Assembly (NCBI GenBank): GCA_021229015.1
Contig: CM037783.1
Location: 23,998,052 to 24,062,051, forward strand
Direction of reading: 5' to 3'
DNA: 64,000 nucleotides
Source: Solen grandis
Lineage: Eukaryota; Mollusca; Bivalvia; Adapedonta; Solenidae
Below are positions 31,599 to 47,238 of the stretch, piece by piece; within the stretch, counting starts at the first letter, position 1; every line of letters begins with the position of its first letter. The notes below the pieces were generated by a model that was not told where the DNA came from, did no database searches, and worked only from the letters and a program-made list of their open reading frames with translations. The position numbers and the translations under genes are program-made.

Positions 31599-34500
31599 CT
31601 GTAGATAAAATCAATACCGTATTGTGTCTTGTTTGAAATAGTGTCTGTAACATCGACAAGATTTAATCAAAGTCACAGCATTATGTCTGACAAATCTTAG
31701 AGAACCTTGATGACAGACAAAGAAAAAATCTTGGTTGAGTTATGGAATCTTTGAACTAACTCTTTGCTTTTGACGTTTTCAATTTCCATTTTTCGTTATT
31801 TTTTTATGAACTCGACCCCAGTAATTGTTCATTTGACGCACACAGGCATTTTCCGGGATGTAAAATCTACTAACGTCAGATTTGTTAGCTAGTTGTCATT
31901 AGCATTGTAGGAATGTGAACAGAAGCCGGTACATACATATAATGGCATTATTATCGCCTGACATTTTAACAAAGTACATCTAGACTTTAATCACAATTGC
32001 AAGAACTTCTGAACGTCTGAACAATAACGATATAATCGAGGAAACTGATGAAAAGAGAAAAAACTATTAAAAGCAAAGATCAGAGCTATAGCTGGGATCA
32101 TGGTGTAAAATAGTAAACTAAACATGATATAAAAGTACTTAAAGTACTGATGGTATGTATTATGAGATACATTGTGTATCTTTCATAACCAGCATGCGAA
32201 AGAATTTCGCTACTTAAGGCTATCCATCCATCACTAAACTGTGATCATAATCCATCAAGTGAGCCAGGAAATTTTATAGTAAATGCTAGCCTTTATAGAT
32301 AGTAAAATAGCCTGTAACTCCAAGTCGATGGATGCTTGCATCTGCACTTAAAGTCTTATAAAGCATTTGAAGGATCATGACTATCATTTAATGATGGATA
32401 GATTGCCTAAATGCAGGTGGTCGTTATCAGTGTGCCCCAAAATCCACAAACAACCTTAGGGCAAAGTCTCAGTAATGGTTCCGCTACATTTCGGACCTTA
32501 TGGTCTTTCACAGAGATAACCAAAGTTTCCTAATGTTTCATTAGGGTGCCTTGGTTATCTTGGTAGAGATTAAGTGGCCCAAGACGTAGCGGGACCATTA
32601 CAAGGACAGGACGGAGAGCGTCCGACTGACCTTGATGAGGTTAATGCCGTTCTCCCAACAGTGGGCTTCTATCAACTTGTGTTGTATATTGAGGAGGGCG
32701 TCACCCGTAGACGTCTTGGGTAGAATACATAGCATCACTTGCTCCGGGCACCTGCAGACAAAACAGGGTGGGTCTTAACTGATGCAATGGTATCTATCTA
32801 AAGTTGAGGGAATACAAAAAAATACAACTATGACTAGTGAGTAATAATTAGTCATGATAAAAAAAACATAAACAATACTTTTAATAGTCGGTTGAGAAAG
32901 ATCATTTGTTAATGCTGATGAGTATCAGAAATTTGAACAATTGATAAAAAAAACAGGATATGAGTAATGGTTGCAAAATACCAACGCATATAACAGAATT
33001 ACCCTGAGTTTGTTTCCGATGAATTTCCCAAATAGTATCTAGATGTGAAAAAAGACTTACGCTTCCAGCAGCTCAGCACACTCAAAGACACCCAGAGTTA
33101 TCCGCTCTTGAGACAACGCCTGTTTCATCACTTCCACAAGAATTTGTCCAATAGCCAGCATGGACCTGAAAATAAAGTATTTCCAAAATGACAGTAATTT
33201 ACCCAGAAATTATCCAATCAGTGATAAGGTCATTTTGTGACACAAAATGTCCTATGGATTTAAATGCTACGAGACATACATTCGGATCAACTTGGTCATA
33301 TTCTCGAAATGCACTTTTATTCTGAGCTTGTTCAAGATAATGCATTAGCTACGAATCAGTATAAAGTGTGCAAAAAGTTTGCTAAAAACAATAACATAAA
33401 ATAGCTATTTTATAATTTGCCTTTAATGACACCGGCCTATATTTGAACCGATCCTCTTCAATATATCAACAAGTAGGACAAAATCCGACGTGGCACTAAA
33501 CTGATCATGGAGTCAAGGCACAATGTACATATCCAGAGCATAACACAACTTATTTCATTTCAGCACAGCAAAGCTCAGGGATTAATAATTCATAACTGTT
33601 CTATATATATATATATATATGCAAGTTGTGTAACAAAGCGTTATATATATCGGTCAGGGTTTGAAAAAAGGTTCACCCTGGTTCCCCGGTCTAACACGAA
33701 ACTACTAGATATCATCCAAACACAGGGCACCAGCTGTAAGACATTCGGTCCCTGGCGATTCGTAAGCAATAATATGGACAAGGGGTGCATAAAGAATGTC
33801 GGTTAGGTTGAACGTATCTCAAGTAGTCTAAAGTTTAAGAGTACCTTATCTTCTATATGACGATTGTTTTATGTCTATGACACTAATGTTTGCTACAGCT
33901 ATATCCAAAACATCAGCTAACAATAAACTTCCCTTTTCGTCTTTCACCGATTTAACAAGCGAAACTAGTTAATGTTGGGGGTTGTTATGTTTCGTGTCAG
34001 CAAATTGTGTTCTACAAAGGAATGGGGAAATTAAGGCCCTCTGCAAACAAAATTAAAATATATTTGAAACTTCCTCATACAGGCCCTTCAGTGATATCGT
34101 TCCTGTTACCAGCAACGTCGGAATCCGTAATTGCACCCTGAACCTTTTAAGAATGTTTTTTGTTGTTTTTTTTTTTTTTTTTTTTTGCAGTTCCTATATC
34201 AGTTACGACCCTATCTGATGTGAGGCCAGATTCCAAAAGGGACTGGTTTTATAACCATTTATATCCATTTCATGATCTCGGCCTCAGAAAGTATCACGAA
34301 GGATATTATCAGCTACGTTTTTAATTCGGGCATAGATACACTGTGTGAAGTTAAAAGAGGGTTTTTCCATTGCAACGAATTGTTTATATAGATTTCACTA
34401 GAAAACGTAAATGGACGGGCATTCATTAGAAACCCAATAATTTAAAATGAAATATATAACTGAATTATTGGGCATGGCGGTGTATGTTGTACATTTTTCT

Positions 34501-37500
34501 TGTTGTTTTTTTTTTACTCTGATGCAAAACGTATCATTAGACCAATCAAAGCATTTTCCTATTTTTGATGAAAACAGTCTAAACGTCAAACTATTTTCTC
34601 TATTCGTATGATTGCATTTTTCGTCCCACTGACACTGTTTCAGTCATTTCTTTAGTCAGTGTTTTCTGTCTCAACGGATCAGATTACGTGCTGCCATATT
34701 GTGATATCACGCCGGAGTTAAGTGGACTGATACCAAACCCAGGCATGTCACCCTGACTTTGGGCTAACTAGTTTTGGAATGGCCTGATGTGCTGGGCGCC
34801 AAATGCAAGGGAGGGATATTTCGGTATATACCACCGCAGGGATCGATCCAGCGTTACAGGGCGGACACTCCAACCACTCAGCCACCGGAACATGCCCACA
34901 CTCAAGTAACAGTCACCAAACGGATTTATAGTACCATTAAATACAAGATTACATTTACGAGGCAAATTGAAACGCGGGTTATGAAACGGCCATCAGCCCA
35001 TCACATTAACATATCGTGAGACCTTTAAACCTAGTGAATACATTTTGTATCCGCTCGTTAGGCTTAAAGTACTTCAAGTTATTTTCTAGGACACTGACTT
35101 TGGTTTTCTGTAGCATGGCGAAAAACAATGCAAAAGGGCCATACAAATGTATGATCGATACGGTGTACAATTTTACCTTATATGGCAAGGGCGGTGTTTC
35201 GACAAAAATCAATAGCCATGGCAACTGAGTGATCACAAAAAGTTCACTAGTAATGCTCTCTAGCATAACAGCTACAAGGTAAATACTAACACTGACTGAA
35301 TTCTTGTGTGGGCATATAGCCATACATATGTATACAAGCTCATATCGCCTACAAGTTCTCTGTATTGTTCTTTTTTTTCGCTTTCATTTTTAACTGAATC
35401 TTGCAGGCTAACGTTGCAGGCTATTCGGCATTTATTCATATTTTTGATTGGTCATGGTGACAAAGTGATTAGAACGTCTATCCCGTAACTTATAGGTCGT
35501 GGATTCGATACCCGGTCGCGACATACATAAGTCTTTAAGATGGTACTGGTGCATCTCTCCTTGTCTATGCAACATTATATCTACAACAACAAGACAAAAC
35601 TCCCTCCAGAAGATTGAAATACTGTCGTTTGGACTTTAAACTCCAGCAACAAACACATTTACATACATTGCGCATTAACTAGATCAAAAGCGAGCAGCAT
35701 CTAGTACAAATCTTGATTAACAACATCTGTATGTAACCTTCATTTGAATTTGCACTCCATCAACTTCTTGTCCAAAAGTCCCCTGCATATATCATTAACA
35801 TCAATGACCGCAATGAATTCTCGCTCATATCCAATGCTATACTCGGCTCAAATAAAAAGCAACATCCCGGGGTTCATGTATTTCAATTCCTCTGCCTCAA
35901 GACTGTGTGAATGTGAGGACAGCTTTATTTTCCCACAGCTTAAAAGCCAAAACATTTAATCCACCTGTATCATAGCTGAATAAATTACACAAATAACTAA
36001 GTGCAGTTTAGTACCGCATCACGACTTCAACAATGGGGTAATTATGTAAATAGTGTGTAACAATCGGTACATTTCATGGCTTTGTTGCTGAGGTGTTTAC
36101 CTATAAAGCCACTGATAAATAATCAGGATGACGATGCATGTATCGTTTGATCATTACTTAGACGCTGAAACGTGTCTCTCCTAACGCCAAGTACTGACAA
36201 TGGTGTTGTTTACATATCGGAAAATGTCTCCACTTGAATATTATTTCACTTTGAATGTAAGAAATTTATCAATTGACTTGAGGTTTACCGTCACTTCGAC
36301 AGTATTTCAGTCATGTAGCGACGTCCAGCTAATTACAGGAGAAAGACCCCGAATGCACAGAGGCATCCAGGTAGAACCACCGACCTACCGCAAGCCAGCT
36401 GGAAGGCTTCCTCACATGAAAATCCTAATGACCCTGCCTAACCCACGCGGTGAGGGCTGAGTGAGTGATAAAGTCAGCGACTTTACCCTCTCGGCCACGG
36501 AGGCCCCATTTATCAATTTAAAACTAGAAGTTTTTAGATAATGATTGAGATTTTAATGATGGTGATAATGAAAACGATGATTGTAGAGGTGTTAATCTTG
36601 ATAATGATGATGATCATGATGATGGTGATGATAATGATGATAACAATGATACAGAACTGACAACAAATAAAAATGAAAACATTGCATACCTGATCGATTT
36701 ATTACAGAAATCAAGATCTAAAATGCATAGCTTCTGCCTGCTCCAGAAGTATCTAAATTCATAAATGCTCATTTCGTCTGCATGGCAGACCTACAGAAAT
36801 CGACCAACCCATCCTGCCTCTCCCACACATACTGTTATCAGAAGTAATTTATTGTCAAGTACTTAGAGCTTTGCAAATTGCACATATGCTCTTTTAGTAA
36901 AAGCATGTAAAAGGCAAAATGTAATGCAGTTAGTTGCAAACATTAAAGTAGCAGACAGAGGTGTGCCTATCTAATTCATAGGAAGAAGGAAGAAATATCG
37001 CTATTGATTTAGGAAATTAATTTGCTGTTGAACATTTCCGCAAAACAAGACACGAGGAAACTTACTTTATGAAACGGCCTTATTCATTGCATTTTTTTTT
37101 CCGATTAAACAATTAAGTCTAGATTTTGGAATTAACAGGTGTTAAATGAAATTCGGTACGATAACACTGGAAATCACAAAAGTGTGACATCGTCCGTCAT
37201 ACTCTTAGCTAGCCGTAATCTTTCAACAAAATATTTCAAACTCCCATTAGCAAAGATCATAAGCATAGTTTAATGATGTGCAAATTTCATTACAAGATGA
37301 GATAATCATGAATGCCGGTAGTTTCAATGCAACAGCAAATGTTTCACGTGAGTGCATTGTAATATTACCTGTAGAGGCTGTACAAATGCAATAAAGTTAT
37401 GTTCATGCTTCATCGTGTGCCAGGATTTGTGCATAACAGAGGATTCAAATCTTTAAGCGCATTTACAGCGTCGGCAGTAGATGCACTTCGGTGCAATGCC

Positions 37501-40500
37501 TTTGTTCTTGTTGACTCTAATAAGGTAATGGCTAATGCGCGTTAATTTGCATCTGTCAAACGTAGCTGAGATTTCATGTGTTTTAGATTTGGCCAGTATA
37601 GTACCCTAAAACCTGTTGAGTACTTTCAGCAAACATGCATCTGCACAAGGTATTTAATTAACTTAATAATAAAATAAATGAAAAGAAAAAACACTTACTT
37701 TCCCATCACCCGATCCAGCATTTATAATTAATCCAGTTAAGTGCTAATTAACGATGGGGCAGATGCTAAATGACCACTTAAAGCATTAAAAGACTTAGTG
37801 AAAATCAGTGAAGAGAACAATTAAAGCTCCTAAGCGTACGTCTTATTGCAGCTAAGACTCGAGAAGTTGCAAACGGTGGAATGCTAGATGACGCAAACCC
37901 CGCTATAGCTACAACGCTGGTTACTAACACAAATGAGTCAAAACAATGTTTGGAAGGCATGATTCAGAAACGTACCTATACCGCTCAGCGGTGAACTCGT
38001 ACTACATATTTTTATTGCGGACGGCTTCGACCAATAATCGATATCAATATACAGTGGTAGTAACAGCTGATCTCGGCGCTATTTGAGTCACCTTCGATGG
38101 GGTGATTCCCTGATTTCTGGTGATCCCCGAGTTCAGTTATCGGTGAACATTGATACTTATGAATCTTCCGATTCTGGAGGTGAGTATAGGTCATCGATGA
38201 TTCATCCTTGGATGATCTCAGTCAAGGCGTTGATACGAGCAACGGAGACTGAACAAATGGTGACAAATTGCGTTTAAGTTGAGATTAAAGAAAAGATGAT
38301 TTGTGGGGGAAAACAATCGTGTCATCGGACATAGCTGATGCTACATGAGGATGAGTCATGACGAAGTCAGTGTAGTCATGTGTAAGCAGTATGACGATTT
38401 GGCCTTGGGCCATTGTTTTACAATAATTGTAAAGTGCAGAATCACCCCTGTTTTGTACACACCGTAAATGAGAGGATGTTAAGTTTGGGAGGCTCAATGG
38501 TCTAGTTTTATTGACCCGGACATCGTATACCTCGGGATCGACGAGTCGTGGGTTTGAACCCCCGAGTGGCAGCACTGTGTTGTATATACAAGATGGAGGT
38601 TGCTATGTGTTTGAAATACTGTTGTGGAGACGTTAAAACATGAACACAAACAAACATGCACAAATGCTGCGACCTTGACCTCGAGTTGAAACAGATTTTA
38701 ATCGTTCTAATGTAGTAAAGGCAATCAACCTATCGATTACTTGCATAGGGTATCGATCTTACCAATTGCGATGGTGCATAGTGTTCTTGTCTGCACGCAA
38801 ACAATGCCTGACCGGCACCATGGCAACTGAAGACAATTCACAACTGTTACTTGGTAGAAAACAAAACTGGAGATCTGACGGTTGGAGGTTTGAACTATTT
38901 GCGATAAAAAAAAATGAATGACTTTGCTGTGCAGTCTTAATATATATCAAACCATAAATATTGGCCAATATCACATCGTTTACGTCGCTTGGAAACAAAA
39001 CAAGTCTTTAATACAACTTTTACTTATCCCTCTTGACAGTTCCTGGGTTGTTCCAGGACTTTGCACCCACACCTTTCCAATCCCCTGTATTATACCTTAA
39101 GGTAATCCATCCATCATTAAATTGTGATCAAGATCCATCAAGTGATTATGGGAATTTTATAGTAAATGCAAACCTCTAAAGACTTTGAGCAAATGAGCCT
39201 ATAATATTTAAAGTTAATGGATGCTTGCATTTTTAAGCATTTAAGGAATCATGATTATAATTTAATGATGGATGGATTACCTTAAAGGTGTTAGCATATG
39301 TTGCATGGTTAATATTTACCAAGATTGAAGAAATTTCCTCCAAAGTTTGACTGTTTGAAATCACCTCTAAACAATATAACAGAATACAACAGCTCGAGAA
39401 CTCACAACAAGGCTAAGGCAAAAGTACAGAAAAATAGAACATCTGGGCAACTGGTGCAGAATAGAACGATAACAACCTTGTGTTACCTTCATTACTAGAT
39501 GCACTAAGAGGTCATGGAGGTACTACCATCGATATATGGGTCACGCAAGTCAGCGAGTGCGACTTGACTTCGCTGAATCATGGGTATTGGACTAAACAAA
39601 CGGTGCTACTGACAGTAGAATCTCAGAGATGCCAAATTTCCATCTCATTTTGCCAATAATGCCGCTGATAATTCATCGTACCTTACAAACAAGACACTAT
39701 TGATTCCGTACTAGTTCACCCGAAAGGTCCCGTCTGTAACAGTGCAGCGCTGCGCCTATCAAGTTGTTTTGATCAAATTCCGCCCAAGGCCATTTGTAGA
39801 TTACTTGGAAGTAACCCGGATATTTAGTTCCGCGTAGGTTTTGATTGGTTCTTTCGTGTTAAGGGCTCGCCATTCATATTTTGCGTCCTGATAAAGTTTC
39901 TGCTACAAATTCATATTACATTAGGGAAATTATTTTAGAACACATGCAGTTAAGTCTAAGATAAATATCCCTCAATTTAATGTATACAGCTAGTATACAT
40001 TTATATTAGTTTAATAGTGATAGTTTAAACTAATTTATTTTACGCCACTCGGGTTACACGATCTTACAAATTACAGTAAATACTCTCGACGGTTCCTGGG
40101 TGGGACCAGTACTTTGCGCATGTGAGAGCCATAAAAAATCCTTCCCTCCAACGGGATTTGAACTCATAACCTTCAAATCAGCAGCCATCAACGTTGTCAC
40201 TGAAGCATTGCGACCTCGAATATAATTGAAAAATAAAAAACAACTTACATTTATCTGCATTACATATAACCCAAATGGAAACGCAGTAAAGCTTATTCAC
40301 CAAATATCTGACATCATAATAAATAGGGGAAAACCCTTTCACCAGTTTTAAACGGACCGAGTTTAATTCCGTGTGAAACATTGCGCAATTCAAACATACA
40401 TAATTGTGCAATAGATATAGAAGCTATTGCATGTCATTAATATGTTATATTTACTACATATTTTAATAGTGGTATTATTTGTTTTTATTTGTTTATTTTT

Positions 40501-43500
40501 TATTATTTTTTGCACATATTTTTATGATTCAATCTAAATATCAAAAGGGGACAAAGTTTCAAAATGTAGAATTAAAAAATTCCGTTAGGATAAATGCATC
40601 TTTTTAGGAATAATGATATGGCTTTAATGTTTGTGTATTTCGAATTAATACGAAATTATGAATTCAAAATGCAGACGCATTCCATACGTTTAAAACCAAA
40701 CGATGCATTTCAAGACAAAAATCATGTTTGCCAAACATTCATTAAATGTGTTTGTTTGCTCGTTGCGTTTAAAACCTTGCCCACAACAATGAGACTTTAC
40801 CTAATTGAGACGGATGGTTTACCTATTACAACATTGCTTCGATCGACACTATAGTCAGATGGCATGATGCCACACCCTGTAACATTATTCTGACACCATG
40901 ACAACCATGGCTAAATCCTCAGTGTCAGGAGGTGTGCGGCTACAAAACCTTTTAAAAGACTTCAGTTACTACTCTCGTTGGTAAAAGTGGTCAGTAGGTC
41001 AGTCTCGAGAGCGAGAGGTTTCGGGATTGCTGATTTGGATAATTACCGCAGCCGTTTAAATGTGCAGTATCAGTATATCCATGCAATACTGAAGTAACGT
41101 CATGACCTCTTTGTATATACACAAATCAAAGCGACCAAGGCAATGAAAGACTGCCAGCGGGGTAATCATGAAACAAAGTTAGAGTTCCGCTTTTTTACTA
41201 GTGACTAGAGTTGTAGGCAAATCTGTGGAGTTTTTCGCGTCATTTCGCCCTTACCTCTATCGAGTTCAACTCTGCTGATATGCTGGGTTTATAATTATAG
41301 CATGTAAAACCTGCCAACAGTCTTGCGGTGCAAATAGCGCTTTGATTTATCCTGCTGCTACACGACATACACAAAACCGCACAAAAACAAGCATTCAAAT
41401 TAGATACCCTGCATTATTTTGTATTATCGTAAATATGATTTTAGACTTCTTCGATTTTGAATCTTTTTCATGAGTAAGAAATAGTACGTGCCGTTTATTT
41501 ATTAAAATCATGCAAACTTAAGTATAATAATTAATACAACTACTAGTCCATTTCACCAGGGGTTCGGTATAGTTCGCTAAATTAAACTGACAAATCAGTG
41601 ACAGGGGAAAATCTTATGTCTATGATTATTGCCCAATGTGTGGAATTTTACACTAGCATGTAGATAAGGTGTTCGTTCGTTGAGTGCTCGTTGATTTACG
41701 TATGTTTACATCTCATTTCGGAGTGAAATGGTATATTATTATTTACAGAAAGGAATAATCTACTTCGATACAAAGATTAACAGCTGTGCCCTTTGTAATC
41801 ACGTTCATATATATTTTGTAAATAACTATGTGTTTATTTTGCATGCATGTGCCTTATTTTGTCTGTTAAATGAAAACAGTTAAATAATAATAAAAATAAC
41901 ATAAGATCAATTAAGATGTTTTGACATAGAGGAGCGCAACCTAATTGATCCTGATAGTTTTGTGACAAACCACTCAGATACTGGGGAATAAGGTTCCACA
42001 CGTGTCTGTTATCAAAACGATAATCTCAATTAAATTACCTTAATAACCCTATTTCATTTTCTTCAATTATCTAACTGAATTAAAATGTTAGATTCTTCAA
42101 TGAATAGTTCAAAAATCACAAAAAGCAAACACACAAAAAAAAAACGCATGTAAACAAGCAAGAAAACACTCTCATCAATATAGTCATGCTATTTCTGTTG
42201 CTTAATGCATTAGATGACAATCCATACCTTTAATTAGCTTTTACATTATTATACTTGTTTAACGTTAATGATTTTATAATTAGCGAGGAGGCGAGAGATA
42301 GGTTATATCACATCTCATAAAGCACAGTAACGCCCTTGCTATTTCGGCTCCCGCCTTAAGTGCACGTGGTAATTTGATACCACCTGGACAGATATATCGC
42401 GTGACATGAAGAGAAAATGTACTTTAAGATTGCGCTGAAAACAATATCATTATATAACCAATCTAAAATGTTTACAAGATACTTATAATGAAGATAAAAA
42501 TGTTAATATACGTTTGTTTGTTTGTTTGTTTGTTTGTTTGTTCGTGTCTTTGCAAGCATCTTACAATTTATTCGAACTTACCAAGTTAATAACGTAAATG
42601 AATCCTGCCCACTTCGCATAATGTTTAAAATAAATATATTAGTTGATATTTTGACCGGAAGTAACTGCAATTAAAGAAATCTGGAATAATTCGTGAATTT
42701 CACACTATTACAATGACAATGACAAAATGTTACAGAAGTAAGGGTGGGCTCCAAACAACCAAAATATAAAACTGACATTTTATACGCGATAGAAGTTATT
42801 TATTATTTTGTTGATAAGTTCAAAACTTTGTCTTTGTCACGTGCCGACAAGCATTACACCTCAGGAATAACAGATCACGCGAAACGACCTCACGTGACTC
42901 GTATTCCCACAACTTTACATCTTATATATTAATACACGTGATCACATTCGTGATACATGGTAGTAACATTAATATCACCCCGTCTGACCTTTAAGATTTG
43001 ATTACTGTCATTTTTTAAAAATATTTTTGTGTAAACCTGAAATGAAAATGGACAGGTAAGTAAAACAACACCAGCTTTAGCTGTTAATGTGTCTATAGGA
43101 ATTTGACGTCCCTGCAATACGAGTATTTATAACGCATTTGTCTATCAATAGTTTTATATTAATTAATTATTCTCCAGAATTAGACGAGGTACACGTACCT
43201 GTCATACATTGACCTTATTCATCAAAACAGGATATCTATAAGCGGCGGTAATATTTTCTTATAAAGCAACGCCTTTAATTCATCATGGCTTCCTGAAATG
43301 TCCCCTCCTTATACTACTTTCTATGCTACATAATACTTGAAGATCCAAAATGCTGTTGTTTTATGTTGTTGTTTTTGCTGTTGTTGTTTTTTTTTTTAAA
43401 GATGGCAATTGGGTAAATATTTTTTTTTTTTAAAGAAACACGGAATTGCCTATTTAAATGGCGTTTTTTTTTTATTATTTATTTACTTCTTCCATTTTCC

Positions 43501-45237
43501 AATTATCAACATGTTCATCATCATCAACAACAACAGATCAATACCAATATCACCACCACTGCATCATCATCAATAACAACAATAGCACTTTAATCAAGCA
43601 ACGTCAGCATAAAATTCAAACTCTTGGTCGCCCGTTTGGACATGTGATCCGTATTATTTCAAAGTGAACGCCATCATATGTGCCAAAGAGAATTTGCTGT
43701 CGTTGCTGCTGCTGCTGCTGCTGCTGCTGCTAGTCAAATCATAGTAAAATAAATAAATAATTATAGTTTATATGGATTGATTCCACGTGACAATAGAGAC
43801 ACTTGTGGGAATTGTCAGATATCTACAAGTGACTTACACCTGTTTACCAATATGTAACAACATAATGACTGATGTTATAGGATTAAATTTACTATCATGC
43901 AAATATAACCCTAACAAATCATCAAGTATAGCGATGGAATTAGATAAAATAACTGAAATATAGCGTGACATTTGAGTAGTATGGAGAAATCGGAGGAGTT
44001 CAAGGTCATAATGAGAACTCGATCTTGAAAATGTTATAAGCAGATGAAATGAAGCGCCAATGGTAGACGTGCTATCAAATAGAAAGAATTATTAGTTGAT
44101 TTAGTTAATGATAGCCTTCAGCGAACAATGTGAAGCAAAGACGGCTTTTACTTTTCATTTATGGTCCAAGTGTTTATTTTGTATATTACCGAGGGGTCGT
44201 GGGTGCAATTCTCGGTCGCGTCATAATAAAGTCTCTTAAGGTAAAGTCCCTGTAATGGTTCCGCTACATTTCGGACCCCATGGCCTTTCACGGAGATAAC
44301 CAAGGTTTCCTAATGTTTCATTAAGGTACCTTGGTTATCTTGGTAGAGGTTAAGTGGTCCAAGACGTAGAGGAACCATTACAAGAGGAAATGATTGGCGC
44401 TTACATTTATGGGTTATTCCGGGACTGATTTGCCATTCTGAGGATACTGTGACTGGGTGTGGAATTATACCACGTGTCTACGACGTAATACGGTATGGCA
44501 GCACTATATCTGCATGTCTAATGTAAGGTCCACTAATGATTGAAATAGTGTTGGTGGGATGTTAAACACCAGCAAGCAACAAACAGTGCCTACAGTCCAA
44601 ACTAGTGCTATGAATAGATTTGTTCTTTGAAATTGTATCAGATATTTTTATTTGTCAAACACTACAATTGAATTAGGAGATCTATACAGTAGGGTTCATT
44701 CCTGGTACAAAAGCATTCGAAGGTTTATTTTAGTATATGCATGTTAGATTGTTTTAATATCTATCCATAAGAAATATAAAAACACAGACAGACAGACAAA
44801 ATTGCATGAAATAAGCAAAAAAAAAATGGATATGGAATTTGAAAGAAAGCATTGCTTAATTCATATATACAAGTCTATTCATTTTGTTTTGAACTTTGCC
44901 TGATTCTCAGAGAGAAAAAAACGATCTTTCCTGGCTAATAGAAATGTCATTAACAAGTGTCTGATATTGTTATAGGAATCAGGAGACAGCTGGTTCGCCG
45001 GTAAACAACAGCAACTACGCATGCTGTGTCTCCAAGAATCAATGAGCAGACGACAGATAATCAGCAGACGAAAAATACTAAGCGGACACTTTCTGTTCTA
45101 GAAATCGGTTAATAACTACGTCAATGTCGCAATGATTTACATCGCGGTCGTCTTTAATGAATTAAAAGCACAGGTTTAATAAAATATTTCTTAGAAAGTT
45201 CGGGGTTTTTTTTGTATTTACTTTATTTTATTATTTT

Positions 45238-45289
<52 letters not shown>

Positions 45290-47184
45290 CTGTATATGAG
45301 GTTATGTCGCACGCAGAAGACAAATGACTTCATATCATAGCTGGTTAAATTATTTGTTCATTCTTATTATAATTCCATTGATGATAAACTATATGTAAAC
45401 ACTCCAATTTACTTCAACAGAAATCTTATGTGATCACATGACCCAGTATTAGTATCTACCTTTTGTATTTCAATATGCATTGTTTGTTTGTTTGTTGGGT
45501 TTCACGTCCCACCGACAGTATTTCAGTCATTTGGAAACGGTGTCTACTTGAGACATACTACATAATACAACTTGAGACAGATATAGTGCTGCCCACACTG
45601 CAGTATCACGCCGTAGACATGTGGCATGATACCATACCCAGACACATTATCCTGACACCGGACCAAGCAGTCCTGGAACTACCCTTATATGCTGAGCGCC
45701 AAGCAAGGGAGCTATACCTACCATTTTTTTACGATTTTCGTATGTCGCGGCCCGGGATCGAACCCACGACCTCCTGCACCCGAGGCGGACCAATATGCAT
45801 TGTTTCTAGGCAATGTACAATGTACAAGTCATAAAAATAGACATTTTTTTCTAAAACCCCGTAAAAGTGTTAATTAGGTAACCAACACGGGCTGGTATCT
45901 CCACCAATTCATCATTAACCGCATCTGGGACTATCCCGCCTGCACGTTAGAGTAATTCAATCGCCATTATTATTTGATCAAAAAAGTTAAAGTTCCTGTT
46001 CATGGGAGAGAATAGTTTATTGGGTTTTACGTCTCGCCGACTATTTCAGTCATTTGGAGAAAATGTTTATTTGAGACAGATACAGTGCTATCACACAGCA
46101 ATTTCACGCAGTAGACATGTGTCATGATACCACAACCGGTCACGTTATCCTGACACCGGGTTTACCAGTCCTGAAATTCAATCAGGATCGAACCCTAGGC
46201 GTCCCGCCGCACCGAGGCCAAAATTGGAACGCACTAGCCAACAGGTCATAAAAACAAACCTTTAACAACGAAGCATGATTAGCTCATATGTATATAACGT
46301 GATCACAGTTTATTTCATAGTCAAAAGTATGTATAAACAACCTGGGGTATTCATTTGGTAGTGACAAGCAGTCATGCATTTATTTATTCCATATCTCAAA
46401 TATACATATGTGTGCTATTGTAGGGTCGTTGTTCCCTGTAGGATAAGTAAAATGCCGCTTGAGGCGATAAGTCTTTTAAAACGTATTTATTTTCCGTCGA
46501 TGGAAAACACATTCTTATAACTTATACTTATCCCTCTCGACAGTTCCTGGGTTGGACCAGTACTTTGCGCCTGGGAAGACCATGAAATATCCTTGCCCCA
46601 GCGAGGTTCGAACCCACAATCTTCAGATAAGCGTTTGGGTATCAGTAAGATTCCTTGATATTTCTCGACGGCGCATGCTCGAGAGATGATGTGATTAATA
46701 ACGAAATCAAAGCTGTAATAAGTGTGTCGCATGTCGAAATGCACGTACCACGTCCATATAACAAACCATTACTTTTCATTTACATTCGGTAATGGCCATT
46801 AACTAACTAAGTATTGCAAATCTGCTTAATTGGTTTTATAGGTCTGAAAATAGAATAAAACATCGAGATAATGGGGAAATGAGGGCGTTTGAGACCGTCG
46901 TGCATGATACGACAATAATATTGTATTTTCGGGAAAAGTTCTGCGAGGCGGAGACTTTAGTATGAATTGTTTATGGATTATGTATACATTTTTTTTTTTT
47001 GGTTGTTTTTCTTCTACATTTGTCCGAGAATGAAGCATGTAGTATTTCCATATGTGGGCCCTATGGAAGACCGGCATAATCCAAATAAATTAACCACTTT
47101 GTATAATGATTTACTAGCATAATGGTTTGAGAGACAGCTAATGATTTATATGTGGAAGTGAACAATGCATGAGAGAATGGGGGA

Positions 47185-47238
<54 letters not shown>

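Noticed and set aside
45463..45834. 123-residue forward frame
   Set aside because: It is read through a reverse-strand SINE with clear target duplications and is not a gene.
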